A DNA stretch of 64,000 nt from the NCBI GenBank assembly GCA_033439255.1, contig CM065878.1, forward strand, positions 2,170,001 to 2,234,000, in the 5' to 3' direction. Positions 35,798 through 49,400 of the stretch are shown piece after piece. The notes below the pieces were generated by a model. That model saw only the letters and a list, made by a program, of their open reading frames with translations, searched no databases and was not told the origin of the DNA. A program made the translations under genes and the position numbers. Every line of letters starts with the position of its first letter. Position 1 is the stretch's first letter. This DNA comes from Hericium rajendrae. Lineage: Eukaryota; Basidiomycota; Agaricomycetes; Russulales; Hericiaceae.

Positions 35798-36932
35798 ATG
35801 CCTTCCGACTCTCCTGCTCGTGGTCGTTCTTGTAAGTTTTCTTCAATCTTTCAATCTTACGTCTTTCACGCGTCGCGATCTTCATCTCATTTTTTTTTCT
35901 GCCAGCGTCCCCCCAGCGATCTCGGTCTCCTTCTCCTGCCGGTCAAGATGTTCTTACCCTTCGCGCTCTCGTCAGTACCAAGGATGCTGGTGTCATCATA
36001 GGCAAGGCTGGTAAAAATGTTGCCGACCTCCGTGACCAAACTGGCGTCAAGGCTGGTGTTAGCAAGGTCATTCCTGGTATCCATGAGCGAGTTCTCACTA
36101 TCAGCGGCTCCGTGGAAAGTGTCGCAAAGGTTCGTGCACTGTACTGTGTATCCCAATCCAGCGTCTAATGTCTCCTAACAATGTTCAGGCCTACGCTCTC
36201 ATCATCTCGCAATTGGTTGAGGCTAACCCCTCTTCTCCTCCCATGTCATCGTCTTCCGCCGCGCACACGTCCATCCGCCTTCTGATCTCGCACAATCTCA
36301 TGGGCACGATCATCGGTCGCAATGGCTTGAAAATTAAGGCTATTCAGGACGCCTCGGGAGCGCGCATGGTAGCCTCCAAGGACATGCTTCCGCAATCCAC
36401 AGAGCGTGTCGTCGATGTGCAAGGTTCTCCGGAGGCCATTGGTCGTGCGATCGAAGAGATTGGCAGGTGTCTTTTGGAAGACTGGGAAAGGGGCTTGGGT
36501 ACCGTGCTCTACCACCCTGGTGTCGGTGTCGGCGACGAGCGTTCCGGCGGCCGTCGTACCCACAACAGCGCTCCTAGCTACAGCAGCCGTCGCTCGAATG
36601 GCGATGGCCCCATGCGCGAGCAGAGTCCCCCGCCCTATGGTGGGGCACAGCCCACCAACCTTCGCACCCAGAACATCTCGATTCCCTCCGACATGGTTGG
36701 CTGCATCATCGGCCGTGGCGGAACGAAAATCACGGAGATTCGCCGCTTGTCCGGCTCCAAGATCTCCATCGCCAAAGCACCTCACGATGAAACCGGAGAA
36801 AGGATGTTCACCATCATCGGAACTCCCGAAGCCAACGAGAAGGCGCTGTTCTTGCTCTACAATCAACTCGAGAGCGAGAAGGAAAGGCGCGTCGGGAAGG
36901 AGCAGCACCAGGATGAGGAGCTGCAGGATTGA
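35798..36932 (+). CDS. Three-KH-domain RNA-binding protein (PCBP/HEK2/Rnc1-like)
   Basis: Poly(C)-binding-type protein that binds mRNA and probably affects its stability or location. Exons 35798-35831, 35906-36129 and 36189-36932 give about 333 aa. Each KH has the GxxG loop: VIIGKAGKNVADLRD, TIIGRNGLKIKAIQD and CIIGRGGTKITEIRR. The N-terminus is short and Ser/Pro/Arg-rich (ARGRSSSPQRSRSPSP). A Gly/Ser linker lies between KH2 and KH3, and the tail is acidic. The frame is open throughout. Yeast HEK2/PBP2 and fission yeast Rnc1 share this layout; which one is the ortholog is not clear. Confidence 0.93.
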
Positions 36933-37884
36933 GCGACACGTTCATTCGTCGTCCGCTCTTCCATCGTCGTTTTTGGGCATTCCTGGTCGGGTCCCTGTTT
37001 CTAGAGGGATTGTATTCACGGGTATAACGCCCTCTAGTGCTTGCCTCTACGTGTACTGTTCATCGACCCCACCGGTGGGTTTTCACTTCTGTAATGTTCT
37101 GTTGTCGCCATCCGACAGGTCGACGCCATATGGGTGGACGCTATAGCTATATTTACCTGTGCATATCTCCCCGTCCCCGTCTCCCCCTTCTTGACCCTTT
37201 AAAATCTCCAAAATGTCTTCGTCTTTCACCGCTTTCTTTCCCTCTTTTTACCGGTTGCCCTCTGTGATGGCATCTTTCTTCCAGTACTCTGTGCCCTGTC
37301 CGCTCCCTCTTTTCCTATTTCCCATCTCGGCCTCAAACATCTCCGCTCCGGTTCCTCGTCCTCTGCCTCGCCTGACCGTACCGCTGCAATGCGATTTGTG
37401 CTACTGCCAGTCATCGCCGATATAAAAGTATGCTTATGTTTCGACATCTGCTGTTCCATGCGATGACTGATCACCATCGTTATTCAAGGTTATTGGGTTC
37501 TGGATTAGACTTTGTGTCGCTATCACCATCTACGTGTGGGGTTAAAGGGGTTACTGTTTGTTTTCCATATCCTAGGCGAATCAAACTTTGTATTTATAAC
37601 CTGCTCTTCACCTGTGTTGTGTATTCATTTCCCCTTGACCGATCAAAAAAATTATCGTGATTTTCGGTGTGCGCAAATATCGACCATATTTGAAGACTGG
37701 ACTCAAGTGCAGGTTGAATGTTGACCCGAAAACTGCGAGTGAATTCGAAGGAAGTGCGTACTGCGGCGTCGGCGGGCGAGCGTCGGGCTTCGGCGACGCG
37801 TCGATCACGTGCGCACTTTGTGGGGACAGTAGACAGTAGCGCGCCTGCCGAAACTTTCCAGCCAAGTCTGTCATCGCTGCCTGC

Positions 37885-39562
37885 ATGCCGCCTCGACAAA
37901 ACCACGGTCTTCCTGCTCGACCGTCGTTCCAACAGCAGCCACAAACATACCAACCAACAGGACATGCAGCACCACCAGTAAATCCAGGTAACCTCGCCGT
38001 GAACGCATTGACCAGCGCGCTTGCAAATCCGTATGCACAATACCAGTCTCCCCACCACGCGCAGGCGTACGCACAGCATTACAATGCTGCTCAGTATGGG
38101 CAGGTAGCGACGCCGCAGGGATACACCTACTCCTCTACATTCAATCCGAACGCACCGAGCACCTCTTCTGGTCCATCAATCTCATATGGTGGATTTGCCT
38201 CGCATGGTGTCCCTCAGAACCAGAGAGGCCGCGGGGCGGGCCGTGGAGGCTCGCAGACTCCCGCACGGAACGCCCAGCCACCCAGACAGCCGCCCGCAGC
38301 CTGGTACAGTGCGGGCGACAGCAATGCAAGCAGCAGGGGTGCGCATTCATGGGGTCTGCGAAGGCGGTGGAGATCCACATGATGGACCGCCATCTCATCT
38401 ACCCACCTGGGTGGGAAAAACGCAAGAAGCAGTCCGACTGGGACGCAGATCCGAGTCTAAAAGGGTTCGTTTTCCTTCATTCTGCTTTATTTTCTCGTCG
38501 GCCGACCGTCTGCGCAGCAAACCGATTCCAATTCAAGGCACGGGGATACAGCTTGACACGCCGGAGGCCGTCGAGGGGTGGATCGCGGAGCGCAAGAGGC
38601 GCTGGCCGACGAGCGACCGTGTGGAGGAGAAGAAGCGCAAGCTTGAGGAGGCGATCGCGCGCGGGCAGATCCACCCTGATGACCCGAGCCTGCGGGGATG
38701 GAAGCGGCGGAAGCTCGACGGGGAGGGCGACGGGAACAGAGGGGCACCGCGGGATGACGGATGGGGGCGGGGCGGCGTGCGTGGGCGCGGGCGGGGTGGG
38801 GGCCGCGGCCGAGGACAGAACAGGCCTGCTGCTTCTGCCGCGAGGGTGCAAGGTAGCCCCGAGCGCGCTCAGAACACCATAAAGCCCTCTGAAGAAGCAC
38901 ACGAAGCGTCGTCATCTGCGTCAAGTTCGGATGCGGACGAAGATGGTGCGCCAGAAGTGGTCTCCTCAAAAGCGACCGTCGAGCCGGAGCATCCTTCAGA
39001 GCACGGAGAGGCGTCGGATGCCCCAGTTGCTCCGAGCGATCCTAAAAATATTGTCTCGGGGCATGTGATGGATTCGAGCTCGGATTATGCAGAGGTGGAA
39101 GCCGCACAACAGGCGCAGGCTCCAGAGCCCATTCGGAAGCCTCTGCCTCAAAGGCCCAAAGGACCGCCGCGGAATGCATTCGGACCTCGGTCGTCACTCT
39201 TGCGTAATGTAAGTTTGCCTTGGCTTTCTTGTCGCAATGCGCTCAATGATCTTCAGCTTTTACTTCCGGAAATACGGATGACCGTGTCCAATCTTTCCCA
39301 GGCCATTCACTTTCTTGTGGACAATGATTTCCTCGAAAATGTCGAGATGAAACCTGGAGAAGCGGATGAAAAGATGATTGAAGTCGTCGGCGAAACTTCA
39401 CACGACGCATCGACCAGTGGTAATATTGATTCTGGGGAACTCATCACGAACACGATTGAGCCTGCAACTTCAGCGATACTCGAAGATGAGCTGTTACAAA
39501 ACATACCTTCTTTGAATTTAGAACATCTTGTTGGATTGTGCGTTTGCTCAAATCAAGCATGA
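37885..39562 (+). CDS. NUFIP1/Rsa1-type box C/D snoRNP assembly factor
   Basis: Platform protein that brings the R2TP/HSP90 machinery to Nop58/15.5K during snoRNP assembly. The start MPPRQNHGLPARPSF (37885) leads a Gln/Tyr/Pro-rich, disordered region and RGRGAGRGG. A C2H2-like finger follows (CKQQGCAFMGSAKAVEIHMM, then DRHL), and then the NUFIP1 core (GTGIQLDTPEAVEGWIAERK, RRWPTSDRVEEKKRKL), an RGG box, and an acidic part ending in IHFLVDNDFLENVEM. Between YSAGDSN and CKQQGC the frame shifts by one base at about 38322-38326, so a lost T is likely. Introns after DPSLKG and before LLLPEIRMT join well. Confidence 0.86.
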
Positions 39563-39622
39563 TGTCATGAAATTATGATACATAACTATGATAATTGCGG
39601 GATATGCTACATGTCGATCGAA

Positions 39623-42600
39623 CTATCGACCATCATCACTCTCACTCTCACTTTCACTTTCATCGCAGTCATCTTCCGACCCGTCTTCATCAGGCTCGAC
39701 TTCCAAAGTCCGTCGCTCGACGTCGAAACCCGCATCCTTCAGACCCTGGGTGACTTCGTCGGCCTTGCCTGGTGCGGTAACGGACACGACCACGGAGGAT
39801 GACGAGTCGAAAAGCGGGAGGAGGTATTTCCGCAACATCTCAAGCACATCTTCCTTCGTCACAGCCTGGAATTTCTCCAGCATCTGCACGTCGTGGTTTT
39901 GCGAGACACCCTTCAGGCCTTGGTTGACGAATGATGAAAGCGCCTGAGGACAAGTCTCGTCAGATCTGACACAATATTCGCGAGACAATTCTGCTTACTG
40001 CACGGTTAGGCGTCGATACAGAACGAGTGACACCGAAAACAAGGGTGCTCTTGGCAGCATCAAGGACAGTTTCATCCAGCGGGATCTAGACATACATCAA
40101 TGAGGTATTGTCATTCAGTCAGAAAATCGAAACTCACGGAACCGTCTACAAGACCGCGGACTACTATCGCTCCTTGCTCAAATGCCTTCAGGCTGTTGGA
40201 ACTCTAGGTGATGATAAGCATGCGACAAAACAAGAACACCGTCATACTCACTCGGTAGAGGGAGAAAGAAACTGTCCCTGCTTCTGCATCAGCCCCAGTA
40301 TAAGCACCGTATGCCAGACCTGAGCCTCGGATGTATCGCTGTGACAAGGTATTATTGAGTTTTTACGAAAGAAAAGGTATAGCAAGCAATACATACCCAG
40401 AGGAAGCTTTCGGTCGCGCTCAGAACCTCAAGCGTCACTTTCAGGGAGGGCCAGTCAGGGTGGTTGAAGCCTTGAATACCCTTCGCAGTATGGGTCTCAA
40501 ACGAACTCTCGATCGAGGGAAGAGTGACCACGATAGCCTAAAGCAGTGAATATCAGAAAGAGGTCTTGTAATGGTTGACTTGCTCCTACCTTCTTCACAG
40601 GGTTCTTCCCGACCTCGCTCAGGGTATTAGATGACAGCGGAATGGGAGCAAGTTCAGACTCCTGTGCGTTTGATCAGTGGGCTGAGAAGCAAAAATGACA
40701 TGACCAGACATACGGGTAACTCTTTCGAGAAGTGCTGGGCCCATACGCTCCTGGGCTTCGGCAACGCCAAGACATTGCCAGTAACAGAGAAACGAACGCC
40801 AGCAGGCTTGGTAACTGAATGCGGATGAGCACAACTGCAAGCGAATAAGATACATAATTTCTTACTGATTTTCCTGATCTCCTCGAAAGCTTTAACGACC
40901 TCATCGGGCTTCTCTTGAAGATCCTTGGCAATCTTTGGGATAAATTCCGATTGTATCGTAACGCCGCCTGCACGCGAAGTGTTGTTCTCTGCGTGGAGCA
41001 ACTCGCCCAGCACAGCGGAGAGAACGGTGCTGCCGTCCCGCTTCAGTCCGGGGAGCGACTGTTGGATCTGCGCAACATTGATCCGCAGCCTACACGAATT
41101 GATGAGTATTCTACGCACCGTTTTTCTAAAACAAGAAAAATTGCTAACCTCTCTGTGTCGAACACGTTGTTCCAGATGAGGTCTTTGAGCCAAGCAACCG
41201 CAGTTTCATACTTCGCAACCTCCACGCGGACGGTGACGCGAAGAGTCTCCGCGAAGTAATTTGAGACACCATAATTCACTTCGTAAGCGACGGTCTCGTC
41301 GTCCAACTTGTTGATGACTTGCTCGTGGTTGAGGCGCTCCCCAGAGTCACGGTTAACAGGTAGCGAGTAGAAAGCACCAAGATAGGTATAGATGTATCTG
41401 CGCCTTAATTAGTGACAAGACCGCGATATAAAGCAAGAGACTCACGGTCGAAGGTGGTTGGGAAGGTCAGCCATGGAAAGGAAGGCATGGACAGTGACGA
41501 AATCAGACTGGAAACGAAAAGCGACAAATCAGAACTGGTCGCCCATAACGTCCATAAAAAATTTGTGTCTTACCTTGACATGATCGTACTGCACGAAAAA
41601 GGGTAACGAGGAGCCGTCTGCCTCTACATGGCGTGCAACATCGGTGGAGGCGATAGGACCGTTGGATTTGCGACCCTTTCCAACCTGCTGGACGCTCTGC
41701 ACTGGTATCCACGAAATGCTCTTGACATCGGGGACGGGGAAGGACTTGATCACATCTATCGGAATGGGCTTGTCATGTTCAGCCTTGGCTTCTTCCAGCT
41801 CTTTTGCCGCTTTTGCGAGACCTTCAGGACCGAGCGCCTCCTTCTGCTTGGCAATACGGGCTTTCTCGTCCTTCTCCAACTTTTCTGCCACGGTCGCAGA
41901 TGGCTTTCCGCGCACGACAACAGAGTGTGGATCGATGTAGTACCTGTACATGAAAGGTGGTCAGCATGAATCCAGAACTATTGGGATTAGATATCGACTT
42001 CTGAAGAAGGTCAGTCCACTGTTGGCTCGACCATGTCCGTAGCTCGGCGTATTCCTTGATCTCGTCCAACATTTCCTTGATCTGCGAACCGTCTTGTTTC
42101 CCGTAGATGAAATCGGTAATGATAGGCAGAGCGAAGGCGTCTCCTCCGGATGACTCCAGTTTGCTACGTAGCTGTAAAGGCGTCAGCGTAAAATGCGTCA
42201 GTTCATCGACAGAGTGTACGCACCTGGCGCTCCTCCCTGTTAATGACCATGACCATCCGTTCCATGTCGATGCCTTCCTTGACGATTCGCTTGAAGCTCT
42301 CTTTGAGCTTCTCATCGAATGTCTCAAGGTGCTCGGTTGGCACGGATGCGACCCAAATGGTCAAATCAGATGCAGTCGCCCGGGTATCCTCTCCAAAGTA
42401 GATATACGTGCTGGGAAGACATCAGACCAACATTACTTACACCAGTATTCTGGACTTACCAGAGAGGATGCTCAATCTCTACGTATTCCTTGTTCAGAGG
42501 CGCAGTGGGTGATGAAGTGAGGTATGTGCCAAGGATGTCCAACGCCTGACGAAAATCAATATATCAAGCATGCCAAGGTAAGGACAAAATGAAACCAACC

Positions 42601-43828
42601 TGAGATTCCAAAAAGGCGTCCGGAGGAGGACCAAGGAAGTTGATCATGAGCTCGCTAGAGCTTTCATCCTTCTCTGGAAATTCTACCGTCGCCTTCACGG
42701 TCTCTGTTATAACCGGACGGTTCGCGGAAGGGGTCTCGAGGAAAGGACGTTTCCATCCTTCTGGCTTCGGGCCTTTGTTCTGTCCATGGGCGATCAAGCT
42801 CGGTTCAACCTGTTTCTCGACAACAGAAAGTAGGGAGTCTGTGCCGCTCGAGAGCTTGCCCGCAACGATGAGGCAGAGGTTGTGAGGAACGTAGTAAGTA
42901 CCATGATAGCCGCGAACTGAACAACCTGTTTAGTCACTGACAGATCGATTCAATTGGAGACTCCTACTCTGTTCGACGGTCAATTTCCGAAGCGCCTCCA
43001 TCAGTCCGCCGGTCTCGCTTTTGTATGCGCTCCCTGGGGGATTGAGGATGGTTTGAGATCTGTGAACAAAGTCCCGTCATCGACAATGATATACTTGTCT
43101 ACAGGTCATGGACGTACCGCAGGGACATCAAGTCACCGGGAGTATTCTCCCGGCCTTGCATCTCGCTGTAGACGACTCCCGAATCTTGACCTTCAGGATC
43201 AATATGGTGCACCTCAGTTACATAGGCAGACTTGGTGATGGTCGGATATAGGATGTGGTCGACATAGATCGGCAGCATCTGGAGGAAGCCATCCTGGCCA
43301 GCCGTAGAGATAGTGTAAACGGTGTTGTCCGTATCAGTCCATGCATTAGTTCCTGCAGAGAAGCCGCGGTTTGCGAAGTGGTCTATGATGCCTTTGTACG
43401 GATATTTCTCAGATCCCATAAATACCAGACTGAGGTGGGAGATGAGCTGATGGGCTATCGAGGGCTGCGCGAGAGAGTACGCACTGCTCTAATGTATGGG
43501 GACAGCCAGTGTCGTCGAAGACTATTCGGATGGACGTCAGTAGCTAGTACGGCCCGAATATGATTCTACGCACTTTCCGTCGCAACTGCGAAGTAACCAT
43601 GCACAATGGGTGCTATCGAACCTGGTCACTACTTACGCCACAGAAAATCCTACTGTCCAACGTACCTTCATAGTCCAGATGCACGATTGTCAATCCAGTA
43701 GTCCTGCTCTGCCATTTCGATACCGTCACGTCCGTGAAGTCTAACTTCAGGCGTTTAATGAGATCAAAGTTCCCGACTGTCTGGGGAACTTCTTGGGGCG
43801 ATGTGTAGCTGTCAATTGAAGGTGCCAT
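39623..43828 (-). CDS. M16 family zinc metalloprotease (insulinase/PreP-like)
   Basis: Inverted-zincin peptidase that degrades short peptides. The best match by motif is the fungal cytosolic type typified by S. pombe C3H1.02c. The zinc site HxxEH is clear in TGCPHTLEHLVFMGSEKYPYK. Other signatures are NAWTDTDNTVYTISTAG and EMQGRENTPGDLMSLR. Four M16 lobes run to about 1050 aa, with KGRKSNGPIASTDVARH and VNYGVSNYFAETLRVTV in the C-terminal half. It ends in an acidic tail with alternating Ser/Glu (SESESESDDGR). I chose ATG 43828 (MAPSIDSYTSP). The frame stays open upstream to 44149, so a longer Arg-rich N-terminus is possible. Intron-rich. Confidence 0.92.
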
Positions 43829-44319
43829 GCGGGGTAGTGCGAGTCCACGGCTCTGGGAGCCTCGACTATTGAAGTTCTGGGCAGACCGGGGCAGACCAAG
43901 GAAGGGTCTCCTTGTCTGAGAAGGAAATTTTCGTAGCCCGAACGAAGAAGGGAGGTGTCCGCAGTGTTTCCAATATGTTGAGAGCCTGTGCATACAGTTA
44001 ACCGGGTGATAGGGAAGACCCAGTATAGGCTGGGTAGGAGTGACGGGGTCGCCAACTTTTCGAGGCAGCTCTCGTGAGTAGGCGAGCCTGACAAATCGAG
44101 CGTTACGCGTACATGACTCCATCATCATGGATCTCGAATCTCGATCCAAATTGCAGGGCGCTTTTGCCAGTCAACTCCTTCGTTGTTCTCTGTTCTTGAC
44201 CATTTGCTGTACTGTCGCTCATATTTCAGTCTTTCGCGCGCTTCTTGCGCTTTCCGTCTCTGTCTCGTCCTCAGCTATTGGTTTCCCAACGTTTTGCTAG
44301 TGTCCGAGGCTCTGGCATC

Positions 44320-46117
44320 ATGCCGTCAGAAGGTTATGAACTCACGCCAGAGCAATTAGCGCGCCAAGAGGCTCGAAAGCTCAAGAAACAGAAAAAGAAA
44401 GAGGAATTGGCAAACTCAGCTCCTTTTGCTCAGACGGAAGACAACGGTGAAATTGTCTCCCGACCATGGCTTACTGTGCAAGCCCCCTCGTCCGACAATG
44501 TCGAAACGATCAAACTCATGACATGGAACGTACGTACTATTCAATCTTGTATTTAAAGGGAAACGTCGTCATGTTAAAATCTATATCACTGTAGCTTTTG
44601 GCACAGTGCTTAATCCGTGAGTTGTGATATCATGTAACGTTGACGGGTACACTAGACCTTAACATGAAGCAAGGCCGTAAACTCTTTCCAACCAGCGATT
44701 GCTTAAAGGCGCATCAGAGGGAAAACATGCTTTATAGAGAAATCCTGGCATCTGGCGCCGATATTATGTGCCTCCAGGTAAGGGCGGTGACATGACGCTG
44801 TTCCATCGATTGACACTAAGAATGAAATCAGGAAGTAGACAAGCTAGAAAAGCTGCTTCCCGTGCTCGAAGAGAGCGGCTACGCTCACGTTTATGCTGCG
44901 GGTCCGGAAAAACGTCACGGATGCCTTATTGCATATCGTAATGATACCTTCGAGAAGGCCGATGCAACAGTTATCCAATATGATGATGTCAATGTACGAT
45001 CGGAGGGCTCCGAGAATGCGCGAAAAGGCCTCAGCTTTCACACCAGGAATATCGCTTCAATTGTGGGATTGAAGAGAAAAGGCTCTGACGACGATGGCAT
45101 CGTCGTTGCTACCACACATCTCTTCTGGCATCCTTCGTAAGAGGCCCAGCTCTTCCCATTCTCAGGGTTTGACCCACTGCTTTAGGTACTCCTATGAGCG
45201 AGCCAGGCAAGCGGGACTCCTGATGCGCGAGACGATCCGATTTCGAGACAATAGCGGGCACCCCCAGCTCTTCCATTCTCAGGGTTTGACCCACTGCTTT
45301 AGGTTCCTATGAGCGAGCCAGGCAAGCGGGACTCCTGATGCGCGAGACGATCCGATTTCGAGACAACAGCGGGCACCCCGACTGGCCCTGCGTTCTCACC
45401 GGTGGTAAGCCACCCACTCACTCTCCTCCCACGCTCTCACCATCTGAACATTCTCTCCCCGCAGATTTCAACTTCACGCCGATTGACCCTGGCTATTCCC
45501 TCCTCGTCAGTGACCAGCTGCTCCCAGACCAGGAAGACCGTCTCGCCCGCTCGCGCGTCGTCCACGTGAGCGTCGACCCGTCCGTGCCCGTCACAGGCCC
45601 GAAGGCGGAGGACGAGGATGAAGGATCGGAAAACGACGAAGAGGCGGACCCCGACCGCGTCCTCACGAACGCGCGCAACGCAGAGCCAGCCGATGGTCTG
45701 CTGAGCACATCCGAGCTGATAGACTTGTATGCGACGCCCTCTCGCCCGCGCAGCGCCTACGACCAGGGACAGCGTATCATGGCTGAGAAGGATGCAGCAT
45801 CCATCAGGCGGTGTGGCGAGCGGTATAAGATGCCCGACGCCCGCCTGGGGGCATTTGAGCCGGAATGGACGAGCTACACCCACTTTTGGAAAACAGTCCT
45901 AGGTGTGCACCTGCATTGCGCACAGGATGGAGGAGTGAGTGCTGACTTTTCGACAGACTATATCTTCATCATAGACCCGCCGCACCGCGTCTCCTCCGTC
46001 ACTCGGCTTCTGCAACCGCACAAGACAGATGATATGGATCCGGGCCTTCCTCGGAAAGGTGTGTCGGGCAGCGATCATATCTCACTGGCCGCGGAGATCC
46101 AGTGGCGCAGCGTGTAA
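44320..46117 (+). CDS. Endonuclease/exonuclease/phosphatase-family RNase (NGL2/CCR4-like)
   Basis: Mg-dependent 3'-5' exoribonuclease of the EEP fold; yeast NGL2 trims 5.8S rRNA. The start is MPSEGYELTPEQ at 44320. Catalytic motifs are LMTWN, CLQEVDKLEKLLP, VVATTHLFWHPS, GDFNFTP, and the final SDHISL. An acidic insert (EDEDEGSENDEEADPD) follows the fifth motif. Exon and intron around 45145-45380 are repeated in tandem (unit 118 bp). As written, the first copy runs into a stop and the second is off by two bases, so the gene does not read through here. Misassembly or a true duplication are both possible. Confidence 0.87.
45145..45380. repeat. 118 bp tandem duplication inside the NGL2-like gene
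   Basis: Two copies (45145-45262 and 45263-45380) share CAGCTCTTCC, CTCAGGGTTTGACCCACTGC and CGAGCCAGGCAAGCGGGACT in the same order with a 118 bp period. They differ only at a C run, by a two-base indel after TTTAGGT, and by one T/C. Each copy holds the end of an intron and the start of the next exon. Confidence 0.93.
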
Positions 46118-46475
46118 CTATAATACATTAATACCACAATGAAAGACAGCATACCGGATTCGCGATCGGAGTGAATGCACACAGCATGTTTGAAGCTTGC
46201 AGCTTGGTCACTGGAGTCGAAGTAATATTCAGAATATCATTAGGGTATGGGAGGTATAGGCACTGCAGCCAAGCTCTAGCTCTAAGATATATGAGATCGT
46301 AAGGATGTCGGATGAGAAAGTGTGAACGAATGGTGGCGAGCAATGCATGCGGAAAGCAAAAAAGAATGATGAAAGGATGGAGATACTTATGCGTAGAGTG
46401 TCCGATATGTCATATCCTTACCCTAATCCCTGTCAATCCAGAAATTATAAAGAGCGGAAGGGGAGCGGCGCAAAT

Positions 46476-49400
46476 CTACCGCAGGGAGCGGTCCGAGCCC
46501 GCGATCAGGCCGTCGAAGAGGCCCTGCGCCGCGTCCTCCTTGCGCAGCTGTATCATGTAGATGATGCCCGTCCGCGCGCCCCGGTCGCTCAGCTCGACCG
46601 CGACGCCGGTCTTGCCCACCCGCTCCACGCCGTCCGTGAGGACGATCGTCGAGATGAGCACAGAGTGGTGCTTGTCCTCTGCCTCGACGACAAGCTGCTT
46701 CATGTTGCCCGGCTCCTGGCGGTAAAGCTTGAGCTTCGCAGAGCCGAGTGACTTCCACTGCGCATGGTTCTGCTTCAAGAACACCTTGCACTTCATCTGC
46801 GCGGATATAGTCGACGTCACCGGGCCTGTTGGTACTGGAGGAACGTCGTCGATGGGGGATGTCGGCGGGCTTGGGTCCTCTATCGAGCCGTTCATCGATA
46901 AGGAGCGGGAAGACATCTGGGCGGAGGGTGGCAGGATAGGACGCATAGGCTGTTGCTGGTAGGATGAATACGAGTTGTTCCGAGGGAGATGGAGTGGTTG
47001 AGGGGGCATGCCGGGCATGGGTGGCAGTCCAAGACCACCGGATGTTACGCGTCCGCTGTACTGCGACGCGAGGGAATGCGAGGACGCACTCTTCCGAAGC
47101 CCGCCTTGGAATGACGGATCCGATGGCGCGCGTCCGGACGCGGAGACGAACGGTGCATTGGGTGGTGGCATTGGGCCGTTTGGGAAGTTCGAGACATTTC
47201 CAGCGGAAAGGGGAGGTCGCTGGTGCACGAACGCTGGTGATGGCCCTTGCATTCCTGGCGTGATACCGCCCACGCCCACTCCCTGAGGTTGTGGTTGTGG
47301 TCCTAAGCCATAGGGTTGGCCTGGCCGCGGACCAGGTCCTGGTCGACCATAGGGATCTGCACTTGCAACTCGGGGAGGAAGCGTCTGCCCAGGACCAAAC
47401 GATCCTGGCCCCGGGGGAACATCCAAACCGCCAAAGGTTTGCGCTTGTGACGAAGTCCGACCCGGATGCAAAGGCCCAGGCATGTCGCGCAAAGACGGTA
47501 CGCGTTGGGCACCGTGATGTACCTGCGCTTCAGGCGAAAGAACCAATCTGGATACTCCCTCGGCGAGAGAAAGAGGTGTCGCCTGTCCGCTGCTACGAGA
47601 TCCTACATCTGATGACGTTCGAGACGAGGTGCGCAGGCCTTGGATAGGCGGGGAGAATGTTCTGCTTGGAGGGGGACTACGGCTGTTGGTTGGAGGGGAG
47701 AAGTTCTGTTGTAGATCGGGAGCCGACGAGGATGGAGAGACGGTATTGGAACCTCCAGATAACGGAGTAGATGGCGACTTGGGCAATCCATTTAGTGGCG
47801 GTAGTGGCGGAACCGGATGTTTACTAGATGCGCCCACTGTCCGACAAGCTAAGGACCCCAAACGGGTTGTAATGCAAACTCGGACTTACTGGTGGTCGCG
47901 AACTCGATACATTCACTGAAGTTATCCATTACCCGATCACGAGCCCGTACAGAGTCGAACTCGAGGAACAACTTCTCCTTCCTCATGATGGTGACCTGCA
48001 GAACAGTGTCTTTGGAATGCGCTCAGACCGGAGCACCATACCGCAATAGGAATGCACCTACCAATTCCCTCCATGGGATTGACTTTCAAGTGCTTTCCGG
48101 CGAGTGGGGGGTATAAAAGCCACATGTCAGCATCGGGTCCAGCTGGACTCCGCTCTCCGGGGACCATCCGCTCGCAGACCAAGAACAGGTCAGAAAGGAT
48201 AAATATCCGACCACGAGGATGCGTAACCTCGACTCCCGTCGCCCGTGGCGTTACTCTGAGGAACACGTCTATCCCTACACGCAGCTCTCGAGTGAAGGGT
48301 AAAGTTGGGGGAAGAATTTGAAGTTTGACTTGCTTTGGGTTTGTCAGTAAAAAATACGACTAACAAAGATTGTGTCATTGTACCTTCGGCGTCATGGTAA
48401 AAATGTCGAGACACTGATCGACGGAAAGTCGCCGCTCAAGTTCTGGAAGAGATTTTGGCAGTGTATCACTGGAGGCATGATTGATCGAAGTCGATGCGGT
48501 CTCTTCAGATGTCCTTGGGCTGCAATACAGTAAGGAAGGATGCGAAAGCGCGTAAGGTTTCAGGAACGTACGCGCTGGAGAGAGCTGAACCTCGTGCAGA
48601 GCTGGTTTCGCTACCTCCAGCAGGCAAAGAATCACCAAAAGTCAGCGACGCCTTTAGATTGTCGATCTGGCTTCTGAAATCTACTACAACTTCGTCTTCA
48701 GCTTCAGGTTGTGGAGAGCGCGGTGAAGAGCTGCCGCCGGCCTTGATCGTAGAACGGGACTCGATAGTCGCCAATAGTCGATCCAACTTTTCAGCAGCAC
48801 CCAAAGGAGCTTGTGGTCGCTCCGACCGGGTTGGGTACCTTTCATGAGGCGTGCGTACAGCTTCTTGTAGTACTTGATACGCGCTTTAGGGAGCAGAAAA
48901 AGCTGGTCCAACGTCCAGATCGGCGGTTCCGATGGATGCGCGGGGCCATCAACAGGAAGAGGCGGTGGGTTTAATGCCGAATATGATGCAAGTATGGAGG
49001 GCAGTCGCGCGTTGTTTTTCACTGGCTCCCAGTCATCGAAACCAATGCAGAATCTCTCACAGTAGAGGGTATAGGGACCTTCGAGATCGTCAATCTGCAA
49101 AGGCTATGAGAGCGGGTAACGCGTGCAGAAACGTAAGCGCGTACCCATCGCATGAGCAGGTCTCCTAATGCTTTTGGCGATGACGGGTTCGTGCCAATCT
49201 CCTTCAGTTTCTGCCGAGAGGCATTAGGTAAAGGCACAGGGTACTCAAATCACACAAGACTCACGCCAAGAAGTGCACGGTTGGCCTTGAACACTGCTTC
49301 CAAGCTGCGAAACATGAGATCGAGCTCTGGGGGAGGGAGATTTGAACGCGACCATGCCGCCGCGACTTTCTATGGTGACATTAGATTATGCATGGCCGCC

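Noticed and set aside
36246-36908. 220-codon open frame on the minus strand
   Set aside because: It lies wholly antisense to the third exon of the KH-domain gene, whose three GxxG motifs are unmistakable; the frame is a by-product of codon bias.
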